Positions 44,506-54,543 of a stretch of DNA of 64,000 nucleotides are shown here, in pieces. This stretch comes from Loktanella sp. M215. Lineage in GTDB: Bacteria; Pseudomonadota; Alphaproteobacteria; Rhodobacterales; Rhodobacteraceae. The stretch's first letter is position 1. The number at the start of each line of letters is the position of its first letter. The stretch spans positions 2,758,001 to 2,822,000 of the forward strand of contig NZ_WMEA01000001.1 of assembly GCF_021735925.1 (NCBI RefSeq), written 5' to 3'. A program made the position numbers and the translations under genes. Under the pieces are notes generated by a model that worked only from the letters and a program-made list of their open reading frames with translations, made no database searches and had not been told where the DNA came from.

Positions 44506-45032
44506 CCTGACCGATGAGAGCAGGACGTCGTTGGTTCCATCGGATTGCACGGTGTTGAAATTGGAGGTGCTCGCGTCTGACATCATGGACGTGTTGAAAG
44601 CCGGCCTGCGCCCTTCACTAAGCGGGGACCTGTGTGTGACGGTCTTACCGAAATTGTCACATGCGATGGGGGCCGTTGGCACAGGCTTGATGCCATTGCA
44701 CAGCAAGCGCTTCAACGCGCGACCGTCGGACGCGCCAGCTCATTTCGATCCGATGCCGGCCAAATGCAGAGTATCGGCGTGGCGGTCTCGGCAAGGACCG
44801 CGACGGTCGGATCGGTCGCGGGGCCGAGCAGCGCCGGCGCAATCAGTGGCACGGTTTTGTCATGCACCATATGCTGGGGTAGGCCCGTTCCCGCCTGTCG
44901 GGGCCGGAACGGTGTGGCGCGGCGCGGCGGGTTCAGCCTTCCGTTGCCAGACCATTGCCGCCGAGATACGCGCAAATTGCACGCGTTGACCGTCATGTGG
45001 TGCCGGCTTGGGGGCGAGACGCCGATGCGGCG
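44506..45032. other. Intergenic stretch without recognisable gene
   Basis: Between the IS remnant and hprA there are open frames on both strands, but none has a recognisable family or a good ribosome site. Together with the adjacent remnant this 0.9-kb gap looks like decayed mobile or transferred DNA. Confidence 0.5.
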
Positions 45033-46001
45033 TCAGGCCACCGCGTTCGGCACGCGCTGGCCGGTGAAGAAGGCGTCGAGGTTGTCGGCGACCATGTGGC
45101 CCATGTCCTCGCGCGTTTCCGTCGTGGCGCTGCCGAGGTGCGGTAGAAGGACAACGTTCTCCATCGCGATGAGTTCGGCAGGCACCTTCGGCTCGTCCTC
45201 GAAGACATCCAGCCCCGCGCCCTTCAGTTGGCCCTCCCGTAAAGCCGCAATCAGGGCGGTCTGGTCTATGACGTCGCCGCGCGCGGTGTTGATCAGAAAA
45301 CCGTCGGGACCGATCAGCGCCAGACGTGCCGCATTCATCAGGTGCGTGTTGTCGCCACCGCCGGGCACGTGGAGCGAGACGACATCGGCGGCTTCCAGCA
45401 CCGCTTCAATGGTATCGAGGCGGCGGGCATCCATGCCTGCGATCAGGTCGTCAGGCACGTCCACGAGGTTGTAGTAGATCACCTTCATGCCAAAGGCCGC
45501 GTGGGCGCGTCGCGCCGTGGCGATGCCGATCCGGCCCATGCCGATGATGCCCAGCGTCTTGCCGCGCAGCCGTGTGCCCATCATGTGGGTGGGCCGCCAG
45601 CCCGCCCAGTTGCCGGCCCGCAGCTCGCGCTCGCCTTCGCCCGCACGCCGCGCCAGCATCAGCATGAGCGTCAGGGCCGTGTCCGCCGTGCAGTCGGTCA
45701 GCACGCCCGGCGTGTTCGTCACCGTCAGGCCCGCGCCGGTGGCCGCGGCGATGTCGATGTGGTTGAACCCCACACCGAAGTTGCCCAGGATCCGCGCCCG
45801 TTGGCCGCCAGAGAAGATTTGCGCCGGCAGGCGATCCGACACGGTGGGGCACACCGCGTCGTAATCGTTCAATGCGGCGCCGATCGCCTCGGTCGTCATC
45901 GGCACGTCGTCCGTGTTCAGTGTCGCGTCGTAGTCCTGTGACAGGCGGCGTTCCACGGCCGCGGGCCAGCGCCGGGTCAGCAGGATGCGGGGCTTGGTCA
46001 T
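45033..46001 (-). CDS. hprA: Hydroxypyruvate reductase / D-glycerate dehydrogenase
   Basis: It reduces hydroxypyruvate to D-glycerate in the serine cycle. The 322-aa product is a D-2-hydroxyacid dehydrogenase with the NAD loop GIIGMGRIGIATARRAHAAF, catalytic Arg in LINTARGDVID, Glu in FEDEPKVP and His in LLPHLGSATTETRED. I start at ATG 46001, which overlaps the mtkB stop (ATGA). Specificity for hydroxypyruvate is inferred from the last position in the sga-mcl-mtkAB operon; glyoxylate is the alternative substrate. Confidence 0.9.
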   Translation of the reverse strand: MTKPRILLTRRWPAAVERRLSQDYDATLNTDDVPMTTEAIGAALNDYDAVCPTVSDRLPAQIFSGGQRARILGNFGVGFNHIDIAAATGAGLTVTNTPGVLTDCTADTALTLMLMLARRAGEGERELRAGNWAGWRPTHMMGTRLRGKTLGIIGMGRIGIATARRAHAAFGMKVIYYNLVDVPDDLIAGMDARRLDTIEAVLEAADVVSLHVPGGGDNTHLMNAARLALIGPDGFLINTARGDVIDQTALIAALREGQLKGAGLDVFEDEPKVPAELIAMENVVLLPHLGSATTETREDMGHMVADNLDAFFTGQRVPNAVA

Positions 46002-46897
46002 GCGGCCACCCGCTTGCCGGACAGGACGGATTCGGCGGTTTCGCCGAAGGCGGCGGGGTGGGGGACGATGGTGTGGCCCAACTCCCGGATGATATCGACC
46101 TTTTCCTGCGCGGATTCGCCGAAGGCCGAGACGATGGCACCCGCGTGGCCCATGACCTTGCCCTTGGGCGCCGACAGGCCCGCGACATAGGCCATCAGCG
46201 GCTTGGTCATGTGTTCCGCCGCCCACTGGGCTGCCTCCGCCTCTTGCGGGCCGCCGATTTCGCCGATCATGACGACTGCGTCCGTGTCGGGGTCCGCCTC
46301 GAACAGTTTGAGGATGTCGCGGAAGGACGAGCCGTTGATCGGGTCGCCGCCGATGCCGACAGAGGTGGAGACACCGATGCCGCGGGATTTCATCTGGCTG
46401 GCCGCCTCGTATCCCAGTGTGCCAGAGCGTCCGACGATGCCGACGCGGCCGGGCATGTAGATGCTGCCGGGCATGATGCCCATCATCGCCTGACCGGGCG
46501 TGATCGTGCCGGCACAGTTCGGCCCCGTCAGACGCATGCGCATGTCGGACCGGTAGCGGCGCATGTAGCGTTTGACGCGCATCATGTCCTGGGCGGGGAT
46601 GCCGTCGGTGATGCAGGTGCAGTATTTGATGCCTGCGTCGGCGGCTTCCATGATCGCGTCGGCGGCAAAGGGGGGCGGGACGAAAACGATGGATGCCTCT
46701 GCCCCGGTTTCCGCCACCGCGCCCTTCACGGTGTTGAAGACCGGCACGCCAAGGTGCGTGCTGCCGCCTTTGCCGGGTGTGACACCCCCCACGACACGGG
46801 TGCCGTAGTCCATCATTTCCTGCGCGTGGAACGATCCGATGCGCCCGGTAAAGCCCTGCACGAGAACGCGCGTGTCTTTCGTCAGCAAGATTGCCAT
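45998..46897 (-). CDS. mtkB: Malate-CoA ligase (malate thiokinase) alpha subunit
   Basis: With MtkA it converts malate, CoA and ATP to malyl-CoA. The 299-aa product has the succinyl-CoA-synthetase alpha pattern: VQGFTGRIGSFHAQEMMDYG, the CoA-binding GGSTHLGVPVF, GPNCAGTITPGQAMMG and the active-site phospho-His in GHAGAIVSAFGE. Malate rather than succinate is inferred because the pair sits between mcl and hprA, not with sdh/suc genes. Overlaps hprA by 4 nt. Confidence 0.9.
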   Translation of the reverse strand: MAILLTKDTRVLVQGFTGRIGSFHAQEMMDYGTRVVGGVTPGKGGSTHLGVPVFNTVKGAVAETGAEASIVFVPPPFAADAIMEAADAGIKYCTCITDGIPAQDMMRVKRYMRRYRSDMRMRLTGPNCAGTITPGQAMMGIMPGSIYMPGRVGIVGRSGTLGYEAASQMKSRGIGVSTSVGIGGDPINGSSFRDILKLFEADPDTDAVVMIGEIGGPQEAEAAQWAAEHMTKPLMAYVAGLSAPKGKVMGHAGAIVSAFGESAQEKVDIIRELGHTIVPHPAAFGETAESVLSGKRVAA

Positions 46898-46914
46898 GTG
46901 ATCTTTCCTTTCAA

Positions 46915-48093
46915 TCAGGCTGCGTTGCGGTTGACCGACTGAAGCGCCGCGACGGCGGCCTCGGCGGCTTCTTTCAGGGTATCGGCGACGGTGACGTTGG
47001 GTGCCTTTTCCGCGAGGATGCGTTTGCCTTCCTCGACCTTGGTGCCCGACAGGCGCACGATCAGCGGGCAGTTCACGCCGACCTCTGCCAGGGCCTTGAC
47101 CACGCCTTCGGCCACCCAGTCGCAGCGGTTGATGCCCGCAAAGATGTTGACCAGAATGACCTTCACGTTCTTGTCGGCCAGCACCACGCGGAAGGATTTC
47201 GCGACCCGGTCCGGCGAGGCGCCACCGCCGATATCGAGGAAGTTCGCAGGCTCGCCGCCGGCGATCTTGATCATGTCCATCGTCGCCATCGCAAGGCCTG
47301 CACCGTTGATGATGCAGCCGATGTCGCCGTCCAGACCGACATAGGACAGGCCCCGGTCGGACGCGAAGGTCTCGCGCGGGTCTTCCTGGCTCTTGTCGCG
47401 CAATTCCGAGATTTCCGGGCGGCGGAACAGGGCGTTTTCGTCAAAGCTCATCTTGGCGTCGAGCGCGATCACGTCGTTGCCGCTGACGACCAGCGGGTTG
47501 ATTTCCAGCATCGAGGCGTCGAAGTCGCGGAACACGCGGTAGCAGGCGAGGATCGTGTCCACCGCCTTGCCGATCACCGCAGCGTCAAGGCCGAGGCCGA
47601 AGGCAATCTCGCGCGCCTGAAACTCGCGCATGCCAAGGCCCGGATCGACCGAGGCGCGCACGAGGCTGTCCGGCGCATCCGAGGCGATCTGCTCGATCTC
47701 CATCCCGCCTTCGGAGGAGGCGACGATCATGATCCGCTCTTCCTTGCGGTCCAGCACGAAGCCCAGATAGAGTTCCTTGTCGATCTTGACCGTCTCTTCG
47801 ATGTAAAGCCGGTTGATCAGCTTGCCCTGCGGGCCGGTCTGATGCGTCACCAGACGCTGGCCCAGCAGCTTTTCGGCGGCTTCAGACACTTCGGTATCGC
47901 TGTCGCACAGGATGATGCCACCCGCCTTGCCGCGGGCGCCGGAGTGCACCTGTGCCTTGACGACCCAGCGGTCGCCGCCGATTTCGGTGGCGCGGTAAGC
48001 CGCCTGTTCGGGACTGTAGGCCAGCCCGCCGCGCGGCATCCGCACACCGTGCGTCGCCAGCAGTTCCTTGGCCTGGTATTCGTGAATGTCCAT
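46915..48093 (-). CDS. mtkA: Malate-CoA ligase (malate thiokinase) beta subunit
   Basis: The 392-aa product is an ATP-grasp succinyl-CoA-synthetase-like beta subunit: [58 protein letters not shown] and [20 protein letters not shown]. Length matches the MtkA/SucC family. The operon context with malyl-CoA lyase points to malate as substrate. It lies 17 nt before mtkB and 28 nt after mcl. Confidence 0.91.
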   Translation of the reverse strand: MDIHEYQAKELLATHGVRMPRGGLAYSPEQAAYRATEIGGDRWVVKAQVHSGARGKAGGIILCDSDTEVSEAAEKLLGQRLVTHQTGPQGKLINRLYIEETVKIDKELYLGFVLDRKEERIMIVASSEGGMEIEQIASDAPDSLVRASVDPGLGMREFQAREIAFGLGLDAAVIGKAVDTILACYRVFRDFDASMLEINPLVVSGNDVIALDAKMSFDENALFRRPEISELRDKSQEDPRETFASDRGLSYVGLDGDIGCIINGAGLAMATMDMIKIAGGEPANFLDIGGGASPDRVAKSFRVVLADKNVKVILVNIFAGINRCDWVAEGVVKALAEVGVNCPLIVRLSGTKVEEGKRILAEKAPNVTVADTLKEAAEAAVAALQSVNRNAA

Positions 48094-48121
48094 ATCGTCC
48101 TCCTCCCATGTTCCCGTCGGC

Positions 48122-49066
48122 TTACGCGGCGCGTGCCTTCAGGACCTCCTGCACCGCCAGAATGTTTCTGGCCATTTTCTCGGACGCGGCATCGACCATC
48201 TTGCCGTTCAGGCTGGCTGCACCGCGACCCTGTGCCGCCGCTTCCTCCAGTGCGACAAGGATCTGGCGCGCGCGGTCGACCTCGGCGTCGGTGGGCGAGT
48301 ATTCCTCGTTCGCCAGCGCGATCTGGCTGGGGTGGATCGCCCATTTGCCTTCGATGCCCAGCGCCGCGCCCCGCTTGCAGGCATCGCGGAACCCGTCCGG
48401 GTCCGAGAAGTCGCCGAAGGGGCCGTCGATCGGGCGGATGCCGTAGGCGCGGCAGGCGGTGGTCATACGGCTGAGCGCCGCATGCCACTGGTCGCCGGGA
48501 TAGTTCGGGTTCAATCCACCGATGTTGACGGTCCGCGCCTTGTGAAACGCGGCATAGTCGGCCACGCCGAAGTGCATCGCCTCCAGCCGGGACGGGGCGG
48601 CGGCAATGGCCTCGACGTTGGCCATGCCCAGAGGTGTCTCGATCAGCGCCTCGATGCCGATCTTGCGCTTGAGGCCCTTGGCCATCTCGATCTGGTTCAG
48701 CATCGCCTCGACCATGTAGACGTCGGCGGGCAGGCCCACCTTGGGGATCAGGATGACGTCGAGCTTGTCGCCTGCCTGTTCCACCACGTCGACCACGTCG
48801 CGGTACATGTAGTGGGTATCAAGGCCGTTGATCCGCAGGGACGTGACCTTGTTCTTGCCCTTCCAGTCGATGTCGTTCAGCAGCTGGATCGCGTTCTTGC
48901 GGGCTTGTTCCTTGTCATTGGGGGCGACAGCGTCTTCCAGATCGAGGAAGACGACATCAGCTTCGGAGTCGGCGGCCTTTTCGACCATGGACGGGTTGGA
49001 CGCGGGCACCGCGAGGGTCGAGCGTTGCAGACGCGTGGCACGCATGCCGTGAACGGTATGGGACAT
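48122..49066 (-). CDS. mclA: Malyl-CoA lyase
   Basis: It splits malyl-CoA into glyoxylate and acetyl-CoA, closing the serine cycle. The 314-aa product is of the CitE/Mcl type: [35 protein letters not shown] (metal-binding Asp/Glu), [35 protein letters not shown] and [19 protein letters not shown]. The '[10 protein letters not shown]' segment and total length fit Mcl rather than citrate lyase beta. Confidence 0.93.
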   Translation of the reverse strand: MSHTVHGMRATRLQRSTLAVPASNPSMVEKAADSEADVVFLDLEDAVAPNDKEQARKNAIQLLNDIDWKGKNKVTSLRINGLDTHYMYRDVVDVVEQAGDKLDVILIPKVGLPADVYMVEAMLNQIEMAKGLKRKIGIEALIETPLGMANVEAIAAAPSRLEAMHFGVADYAAFHKARTVNIGGLNPNYPGDQWHAALSRMTTACRAYGIRPIDGPFGDFSDPDGFRDACKRGAALGIEGKWAIHPSQIALANEEYSPTDAEVDRARQILVALEEAAAQGRGAASLNGKMVDAASEKMARNILAVQEVLKARAA

Positions 49067-49093
49067 TGTGGTGTTTCCTGTCTGGAAAGAGGA

Positions 49094-50290
49094 TCAGGCG
49101 GCGGCCTTTTTCTGGGCCGCGTCCGCCGAGGTCTGGCTGTAGTGGGTGATCGCGGCACCGACGCCGGAGCCGGCCTCGATCTTGATGCCCGTATCGATCA
49201 GCGCCATTTCGGCGACCGACAGGGCGGTGCAGACCATGCCTTCGTTCAGCCAGCCCAGATGACCGATGCGGAACACCTTGCCCGCCACCTTGGACAGACC
49301 CGACCCCAGCGATGTGTTGTATTTGCTGTAAGCGGTCGAGATCACGTCGCGGGCGTCGAACCCCTCCGGCACCATGATTGCGGACACGGTGTCGGAATAC
49401 CACTTCTCCTCTTTGGCACACAGCTCCAGCCCCCATGCGGCGACGGCCTTGCGCACACCCGTGGCCAGCCGGTGATGGCGCGCCCAGATGTTTTCCAGCC
49501 CTTCGTCCAGCATCATGTCGCAGCTGGTGTTCAACCCGTGCAGCAGTTGCGTCGCGGGCGTGTAGGGGAAATAGCCGTTGTCGTTGTTGGCGATCATGTC
49601 CTCGAAGCTGAAGAAAGTGCGCACGTAACCGGCGCGCTTGTTCGCCTCCAGCGCCCACTTGCTGACCGACAGCAGGCCAAGGCCTGCGGGCAGCATGAAG
49701 CCTTTCTGCGATCCCGACACGGCGCAGTCGACGCGCAACGCATCCTGATCGAAGGGGATCGAGCCCACGGCGCTGACGCCGTCCACCATCAGAAGCGCCG
49801 GGTGCTTGGCCGCGTCCAGCGCCTCGCGCACCGCCTTGACGTTCGAGGTGACGCCGGTTGCGGTCTCGTTATGGGTGACGAAGACGGCCTGGATCTCGTG
49901 GGCGATGTCGGCGTTCAGACGCTCTGCGTATTGCTCGACCGGGACACCGGTGCCCCACTCGCAGTCGATCAGTTCAACGTCCAGACCAAGGCGCGTCGCC
50001 ATGTCGGCCCAGAGGTGCGAGAACTGGCCGAACCTGCTCATCAACACCTTGTCACCGGGGGACAGGGTGTTCTGGATCGCCGCCTCCCACGCGCCGGTGC
50101 CGGAGGAGGGGTAGAGGAAGACGCGGCCGGTGGTGTTGCGGAAGACCTTCGCGACCTTGTCGAACAGGGGCTTGGTGAAGTCCGGAAAATCGGGGGCGCG
50201 CATGTCCTGCATGGACACGTTCATCGCCATCCGGACCTGATCGGGTACGTTCGTCGGACCGGGGATATAAAGGTGGTTAAAGCCGGGCAT
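49094..50290 (-). CDS. sgaA: Serine-glyoxylate aminotransferase
   Basis: It turns serine and glyoxylate into hydroxypyruvate and glycine. The 398-aa class V PLP enzyme opens MPGFNHLYIPGPTNVPDQVR and has VFLYPSSGTGAWEAAIQNTL, VDGVSAVGSIPFDQDALRVD and the PLP lysine in AVSGSQKGFMLPAGLGLLSV. I start at ATG 50290, with GGAGGA 8-9 nt upstream; the open frame extends 54 codons further but crosses the promoter region. First gene of the five-gene minus-strand operon, preceded by the shared 15-nt motif. Confidence 0.95.
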   Translation of the reverse strand: MPGFNHLYIPGPTNVPDQVRMAMNVSMQDMRAPDFPDFTKPLFDKVAKVFRNTTGRVFLYPSSGTGAWEAAIQNTLSPGDKVLMSRFGQFSHLWADMATRLGLDVELIDCEWGTGVPVEQYAERLNADIAHEIQAVFVTHNETATGVTSNVKAVREALDAAKHPALLMVDGVSAVGSIPFDQDALRVDCAVSGSQKGFMLPAGLGLLSVSKWALEANKRAGYVRTFFSFEDMIANNDNGYFPYTPATQLLHGLNTSCDMMLDEGLENIWARHHRLATGVRKAVAAWGLELCAKEEKWYSDTVSAIMVPEGFDARDVISTAYSKYNTSLGSGLSKVAGKVFRIGHLGWLNEGMVCTALSVAEMALIDTGIKIEAGSGVGAAITHYSQTSADAAQKKAAA

Positions 50291-50403
50291 GCGGGGTTCC
50301 TCCCATGGAATACTGCAATTCAATCTGACCTCAGGATGCGGGCAGCGGGCCGCTGTCAGAACACCTTGCAGGATAGGAAACGCCGTCGCAGCGGGGGGGG
50401 CGA

Positions 50404-50418
50404 CCCTACCCGATCGGG
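50404..50418 (-). promoter_or_regulatory. Shared serine-cycle motif, sgaA copy
   Basis: Minus strand reads CCCGATCGGGTAGGG, about 115 nt before sgaA. It matches 14 of 15 bases of the ppc copy and 13 of 15 of the fhs copy, all in the same orientation relative to the gene. CCCGATCGGG is a perfect palindrome. A possible -10, TATCCT, lies 28 nt downstream, so the motif would sit near -50. Probable activator site; which protein binds is inference. Confidence 0.7.
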
Positions 50419-50449
50419 GTTCGGGCCACTGGCGGCGGGAATGCAGAAA

Positions 50450-50475
50450 CACCCCGCAGCGGGGGCTGCGGGGTG
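50450..50475 (-). terminator. Terminator after the LuxR-type regulator gene
   Basis: CACCCCGCAGC (50450-50460) and GCTGCGGGGTG (50465-50475) are perfectly complementary with a 4-nt loop; TTTC follows on the minus strand. It begins 21 nt past the regulator stop and insulates sgaA. Confidence 0.75.
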
Positions 50476-50496
50476 CGCCGGGCCAAGGGCCTTGCG

Positions 50497-51138
50497 TCAG
50501 TCTGCGGCTTCGCGGGAAAAGACGGCGACGGCCATGGCGCGGTTATGCACGCCCAGCTTGTCGTAAAGATTCTTGAGGTGATATTTGACCGTGTTTTCGG
50601 AAATGCCGGTGCGGTTGGCGATCTGCTGGTTGGTCCAGCCGCGCGCCAGCACCGACAGCAATTCGCGCTCTCGCACTGTCAGCTGCGCCAGCGGCGTGTC
50701 GTTGATCGTGGTCACGTCGATGAAGGGCACGCAAAGCCTGCCGTTGGCGACCGCATGCAGGGTATCAAACAGGACGGCGGGTTCGTCGAACTGATAGCAG
50801 AAGCCCAGCGCGCCAAGGCGCACGGACAGGCGCACGTGGCCCAGATCGCGGTTGTTGGAAAAGACGGTGACGGGCAGGGCGCAGCCCCGCGACTTGATGG
50901 CCCGCAGCACATCGGGGGCCGTCATGTCGGTCAGTTGCCAGGCCAGCACGACAACATCCACCGATGCGGGTGTCACGGCCAGCAGCTGCTCTCCGCTGTC
51001 GACGCTGCCGATCAGGCGAAAGCGGCTGTCGTTCGCAAAGCAACCGGTCAGGGCGGACACGACGAATGGATTGGCCTCGGCCAGCAGGATTCGCACGGGT
51101 TCTGCCACCGCGGCGCGCGGTACAGTCGAAACGGTCAT
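50497..51138 (-). CDS. LuxR/NarL-type regulator with degenerate receiver domain
   Basis: The 213-aa product has a receiver-like domain (about 15-130) and a LuxR DNA-binding domain (about 148-205: LTVRERELLSVLARGWTNQQ then IANRTGISENTVKYHLKNLY). The receiver lacks the phosphorylation chemistry: the phosphoacceptor Asp is Ala66 (VVVLAWQL), the acidic pair is Glu21-Ala22, and the conserved Lys is Gln116 (GALGFCYQ). Such pseudo-receivers respond to other cues or act constitutively. I start at ATG 51138, with GGAGGAG 5 nt upstream. It lies between the sga operon and fhs and is the best candidate controller of the serine-cycle genes. Confidence 0.88.
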   Translation of the reverse strand: MTVSTVPRAAVAEPVRILLAEANPFVVSALTGCFANDSRFRLIGSVDSGEQLLAVTPASVDVVVLAWQLTDMTAPDVLRAIKSRGCALPVTVFSNNRDLGHVRLSVRLGALGFCYQFDEPAVLFDTLHAVANGRLCVPFIDVTTINDTPLAQLTVRERELLSVLARGWTNQQIANRTGISENTVKYHLKNLYDKLGVHNRAMAVAVFSREAAD

Positions 51139-51303
51139 CGGTCTCCTCCCGCTTTCGCGTCGTGGGGGACGGCAACCGGCTGTATCCCTCCCGCCGGTTG
51201 TTTTCCCTGACCTTAGGTTGATCCGCAAAGGCGCTTGAGTCTACTAGGTCTTTTGGTTGTATCACAATGCGTTACGGCATACGGACGTATACCGGGTTTC
51301 CCG

Positions 51304-51318
51304 CCCGACCGGGTAGTG
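51304..51318 (+). promoter_or_regulatory. Shared serine-cycle motif, fhs copy
   Basis: CCCGACCGGGTAGTG, 122 nt before fhs, in the 301-nt gap between the divergent regulator and fhs. It is in the same orientation relative to fhs as the other copies are to their genes. Because the gap is shared, the site could also control the regulator gene itself. I see no other gene in this gap. Confidence 0.65.
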
Positions 51319-51439
51319 GGGCAACATCCGGCAGGACGGAAACTTGCGGCAAACCGGCAGTCGGTGTCATGTGTCGATTGCCGAGGCGTTGTGGTTCATG
51401 GCAGCACCGTGACAGACACGGGTTTTGGGAGGAACTTGA

Positions 51440-53116
51440 ATGGCGGTGAAGACGGATATCCAGATTGCACGCGAGGCAATCAAACAGCCGATACAGGACG
51501 TGGGCGCCCGTCTGGGCATCGGGGCTGTCGACATGCTGCCTTACGGCCATGACAAGGCCAAGATCAGCCAGAGTTTCATCTCGGGTCTGCAGGACCGGCC
51601 GAACGGCAAGCTGATCCTTGTGACGGCGATCAACCCCACGCCCGCGGGCGAAGGCAAGACCACGACGACCGTGGGACTGGGCGACGGGTTGAACCGGATC
51701 GGCAAAAAGGCCGCCATCTGCATCCGAGAGGCGTCGCTGGGGCCGAACTTCGGCATGAAGGGCGGGGCCGCAGGCGGCGGCTACGCGCAGGTTGTCCCGA
51801 TGGAGGACATGAACCTGCACTTTACCGGCGATTTCCACGCCATCACCTCTGCGCACAACCTGCTGTCGGCGATGATCGACAACCACATCTACTGGGGCAA
51901 TGCGCTGGACATCGACCTGCGGCGCGTCGTCTGGCGGCGGGTGCTGGACATGAACGACCGCGCCCTGCGCGATGTGGTGACCTCGCTGGGCGGTGTCGCC
52001 AACGGCTTTGCCCGGCAGACCGGGTTCGACATCACGGTGGCCTCCGAGGTCATGGCGATCCTGTGCCTTGCGCGCGATCTCAAGGATCTGGAAAAGCGTC
52101 TGGGCGACATGATCGTGGCCTATACCCGCGACAAGCAGCCCGTCTATTGCCGCGATCTGAAGGCCGATGGTGCCATGACCGTCCTGCTGAAGGACGCGAT
52201 GCAGCCCAATCTGGTGCAGACGCTGGAAAACAACCCGGCCTTCGTCCACGGCGGCCCCTTCGCCAATATCGCCCACGGCTGCAATTCGGTCATCGCCACG
52301 ACGACGGCGCTGAAACTGGCGGATTACGTGGTGACAGAGGCGGGATTCGGCGCCGATCTGGGCGCCGAGAAGTTCATGAACATCAAGTGCCGCAAGGCCG
52401 GTCTGTCACCCAGCGCCGTCGTCCTCGTCGCAACCGTGCGCGCGATGAAGATGAACGGCGGCGTGGCCAAGGCGGACCTTGGTGCGGAAAACGTGACCGC
52501 CGTGCAGGACGGCTGCCCCAACCTGGGTCGCCATATCGCCAACCTGCAGGGCTTTGGCGTGCCGGTGATCGTGGCGATCAACCATTTCTCGGGCGATACA
52601 GAGGCCGAGGTGCAGGCCGTCCGCGACTATGTCGCGCAACAGGGGGCAGAGGCGGTGCTGTGCAAGCACTGGGCCGACGGCGGTGCCGGGATCGAGGAGC
52701 TGGCCCACAAGGTCGTGGCCCTTGCCGACAGCGATCAGGCTGATTTCCGCACGCTTTACCCCGACGAGATGCCGCTGTTCGACAAGATCGAGACCATCGC
52801 GACCCGGATCTATCACGCCGACGGCGTCGCCGCCGACGGCAAGATCCGCGCGCAACTGAAAGAATGGGAGGATCAGGGCTACGGCCACCTGCCGATCTGC
52901 ATTGCCAAGACGCAGTATTCCTTCACCACCGACCCGAATCGCCGTGGCGCGCCGACGGGCCACACATTGCCGGTGCGCGAGGTGCGCCTGTCTGCCGGTG
53001 CGGGCTTCGTCGTGGCCATCTGCGGCGAGATCATGACCATGCCCGGCCTGCCGCGACATCCTGCGTCAGAGACCATTCGCCTCGACTCTGACGGCCAGAT
53101 CGAAGGGTTGTTCTGA
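51440..53116 (+). CDS. fhs: Formate-tetrahydrofolate ligase
   Basis: It activates formate to 10-formyl-THF using ATP, the entry of C1 units into assimilation. The 558-aa product has the nucleotide loop [19 protein letters not shown], the signature [40 protein letters not shown] and [20 protein letters not shown]. Length is normal. GGGAGGA lies 6-7 nt before the ATG. First gene of fhs-folD; preceded by the shared motif. Confidence 0.97.
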   Translation: MAVKTDIQIAREAIKQPIQDVGARLGIGAVDMLPYGHDKAKISQSFISGLQDRPNGKLILVTAINPTPAGEGKTTTTVGLGDGLNRIGKKAAICIREASLGPNFGMKGGAAGGGYAQVVPMEDMNLHFTGDFHAITSAHNLLSAMIDNHIYWGNALDIDLRRVVWRRVLDMNDRALRDVVTSLGGVANGFARQTGFDITVASEVMAILCLARDLKDLEKRLGDMIVAYTRDKQPVYCRDLKADGAMTVLLKDAMQPNLVQTLENNPAFVHGGPFANIAHGCNSVIATTTALKLADYVVTEAGFGADLGAEKFMNIKCRKAGLSPSAVVLVATVRAMKMNGGVAKADLGAENVTAVQDGCPNLGRHIANLQGFGVPVIVAINHFSGDTEAEVQAVRDYVAQQGAEAVLCKHWADGGAGIEELAHKVVALADSDQADFRTLYPDEMPLFDKIETIATRIYHADGVAADGKIRAQLKEWEDQGYGHLPICIAKTQYSFTTDPNRRGAPTGHTLPVREVRLSAGAGFVVAICGEIMTMPGLPRHPASETIRLDSDGQIEGLF

Positions 53117-53156
53117 CGATGGTCCCGACCTCCTGCAAGACGACAAGGAATCCCCG

Positions 53157-54059
53157 ATGACTGCAACGATCCTCGACGGCAAGGCCTTTGCCGCAACCGT
53201 CCGCGACAAGGTCGCGACCCATGTGACCAAGCTGAAGACCGATCACGGCATCACCCCCGGTCTGGCCGTCGTGCTGGTGGGCGAGGACCCGGCCAGCCAG
53301 GTCTACGTCCGCGCCAAGGGCAAGCAGACGGTCGAGGTCGGGATGAACTCGTTCGAACACAAGCTGGACGCCGAGGTGTCAGAGGCGGACCTGCTGGCGG
53401 TGGTGCATCAGCTGAACGACGATCCGGCCGTGCACGGCATCCTCGTGCAGCTGCCTCTTCCTGCGCACCTCGATTCCGACCTGATCATCAATGCGATCAA
53501 TCCGGCGAAGGATGTGGACGGGTTCCATATCTCAAACGTGGGCCTGCTGGGGACGGGGCAGAAAAGCATGGTGCCCTGCACGCCGCTGGGTTGCCTGATG
53601 ATGCTGCGCGACCATCACGGATCGCTTTCGGGGCTGGAAGCGGTGATCCTCGGCCGGTCCAACATCGTGGGCAAGCCGATGGCACAACTGCTGCTAAATG
53701 ACAGCTGCACCGTCACCATCGCCCATTCCCGCACGAAGGATCTTGCGGACGTCGTGCGCCGCGCGGATATCGTGGTCGCCGCCGTGGGCCGGCCAGAGAT
53801 GGTGCCGGGCGACTGGATCAAGCCGGGTGCGACGGTCATCGATGTCGGCATCAACCGTATTCCGGCGCCCGACAAGGGCGAGGGGAAGACGCGGCTGGTG
53901 GGCGACGTGGATTTCGACAGCTGCGCCGCCGTCGCGGGGGCCATCACGCCCGTTCCTGGCGGTGTCGGTCCGATGACCATCGCCTGCCTGCTGGCCAACA
54001 CCCTGACCGCCTGCTGCCGTGCCAACGGCGTGGCAGAACCGGAGGGGCTGACGGCCTGA
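53157..54059 (+). CDS. folD: Methylene-THF dehydrogenase / methenyl-THF cyclohydrolase
   Basis: The bifunctional enzyme reduces formyl-THF to methylene-THF, the substrate of GlyA. The 300-aa product has [20 protein letters not shown] with the catalytic Tyr/Lys region, the family signatures [16 protein letters not shown] and [19 protein letters not shown]. It lies 40 nt after fhs. Here it takes the role that mtdA/fch play in Methylobacterium. Confidence 0.96.
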   Translation: MTATILDGKAFAATVRDKVATHVTKLKTDHGITPGLAVVLVGEDPASQVYVRAKGKQTVEVGMNSFEHKLDAEVSEADLLAVVHQLNDDPAVHGILVQLPLPAHLDSDLIINAINPAKDVDGFHISNVGLLGTGQKSMVPCTPLGCLMMLRDHHGSLSGLEAVILGRSNIVGKPMAQLLLNDSCTVTIAHSRTKDLADVVRRADIVVAAVGRPEMVPGDWIKPGATVIDVGINRIPAPDKGEGKTRLVGDVDFDSCAAVAGAITPVPGGVGPMTIACLLANTLTACCRANGVAEPEGLTA

Positions 54060-54201
54060 TGGACGCCACGACGGGGGGCAAGGCAGGCCCCCCGCGCCGG
54101 ACGCAGCAGATCCTGACCGGAACATGGTGGCATTGGCTTACAGCCCGGCTTAACCTGACCGCAGGGCTGCGCTGGCGGCCCCGACATTCCGGGAGGTTTT
54201 C

Positions 54202-54498
54202 ATGTCCGTTTCCTTGCAGGTGCTGTATCCGACGACCGGTGGCACGACATTCGACCACGACTACTACGCTGACACACACTTGGGACTGGTGGACACACAT
54301 ATGGCACCGCACGCCCAACGCATCGTCGTCGTGAAAGGCACCGGCGATGCTGCGCCTTTTCACGCGATCGCCACGTTTGTCTTTGCCGACGCTGCCGCGC
54401 GCGACGCCGCGCTGGCTGCGGCCGGTCCGGCGCTGGACGACATTCCGCACTTCTATTCGGGCGCTCCCGTGGTTCTGACGGGCGACGTGCTGGACTAG
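54202..54498 (+). CDS. EthD family protein
   Basis: The 98-aa product has the EthD ferredoxin-like fold pattern: VSLQVLYPTTGGTTFDHDYY then HLGLVDTHMAPHAQRIVVVK, with the conserved His. EthD was first found in ether degradation but the family is broad and poorly defined. GGGAGG precedes the ATG. It lies 142 nt after folD, whose intervening DNA shows no convincing gene, and it may be read from the fhs promoter. Confidence 0.85.
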   Translation: MSVSLQVLYPTTGGTTFDHDYYADTHLGLVDTHMAPHAQRIVVVKGTGDAAPFHAIATFVFADAAARDAALAAAGPALDDIPHFYSGAPVVLTGDVLD

Positions 54499-54506
54499 GC
54501 CGTTTG

Positions 54507-54536
54507 CACGGCGCCGCGCCATCGCGCGGCGCCGTG
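54507..54536. terminator. Bidirectional hairpin between ethD and glyA
   Basis: Perfect 13-bp arms CACGGCGCCGCGC (54507-54519) and GCGCGGCGCCGTG (54524-54536) with loop CATC lie between two convergent genes, 8 nt from each stop. There is no long U-tract, but stability and position indicate termination of both transcripts. Confidence 0.7.
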
Positions 54537-54543
54537 ACGGCTG

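Noticed and set aside
44632..45474. 280-codon plus-strand frame overlapping hprA
   Set aside because: Most of it lies opposite the well-supported hprA gene, and the rest has no family resemblance.
54059..54334. ATG overlapping the folD stop and opening a 91-codon frame
   Set aside because: Product is Trp/Cys/Arg-rich and runs out of frame through the EthD gene; it has no ribosome site beyond the overlap.
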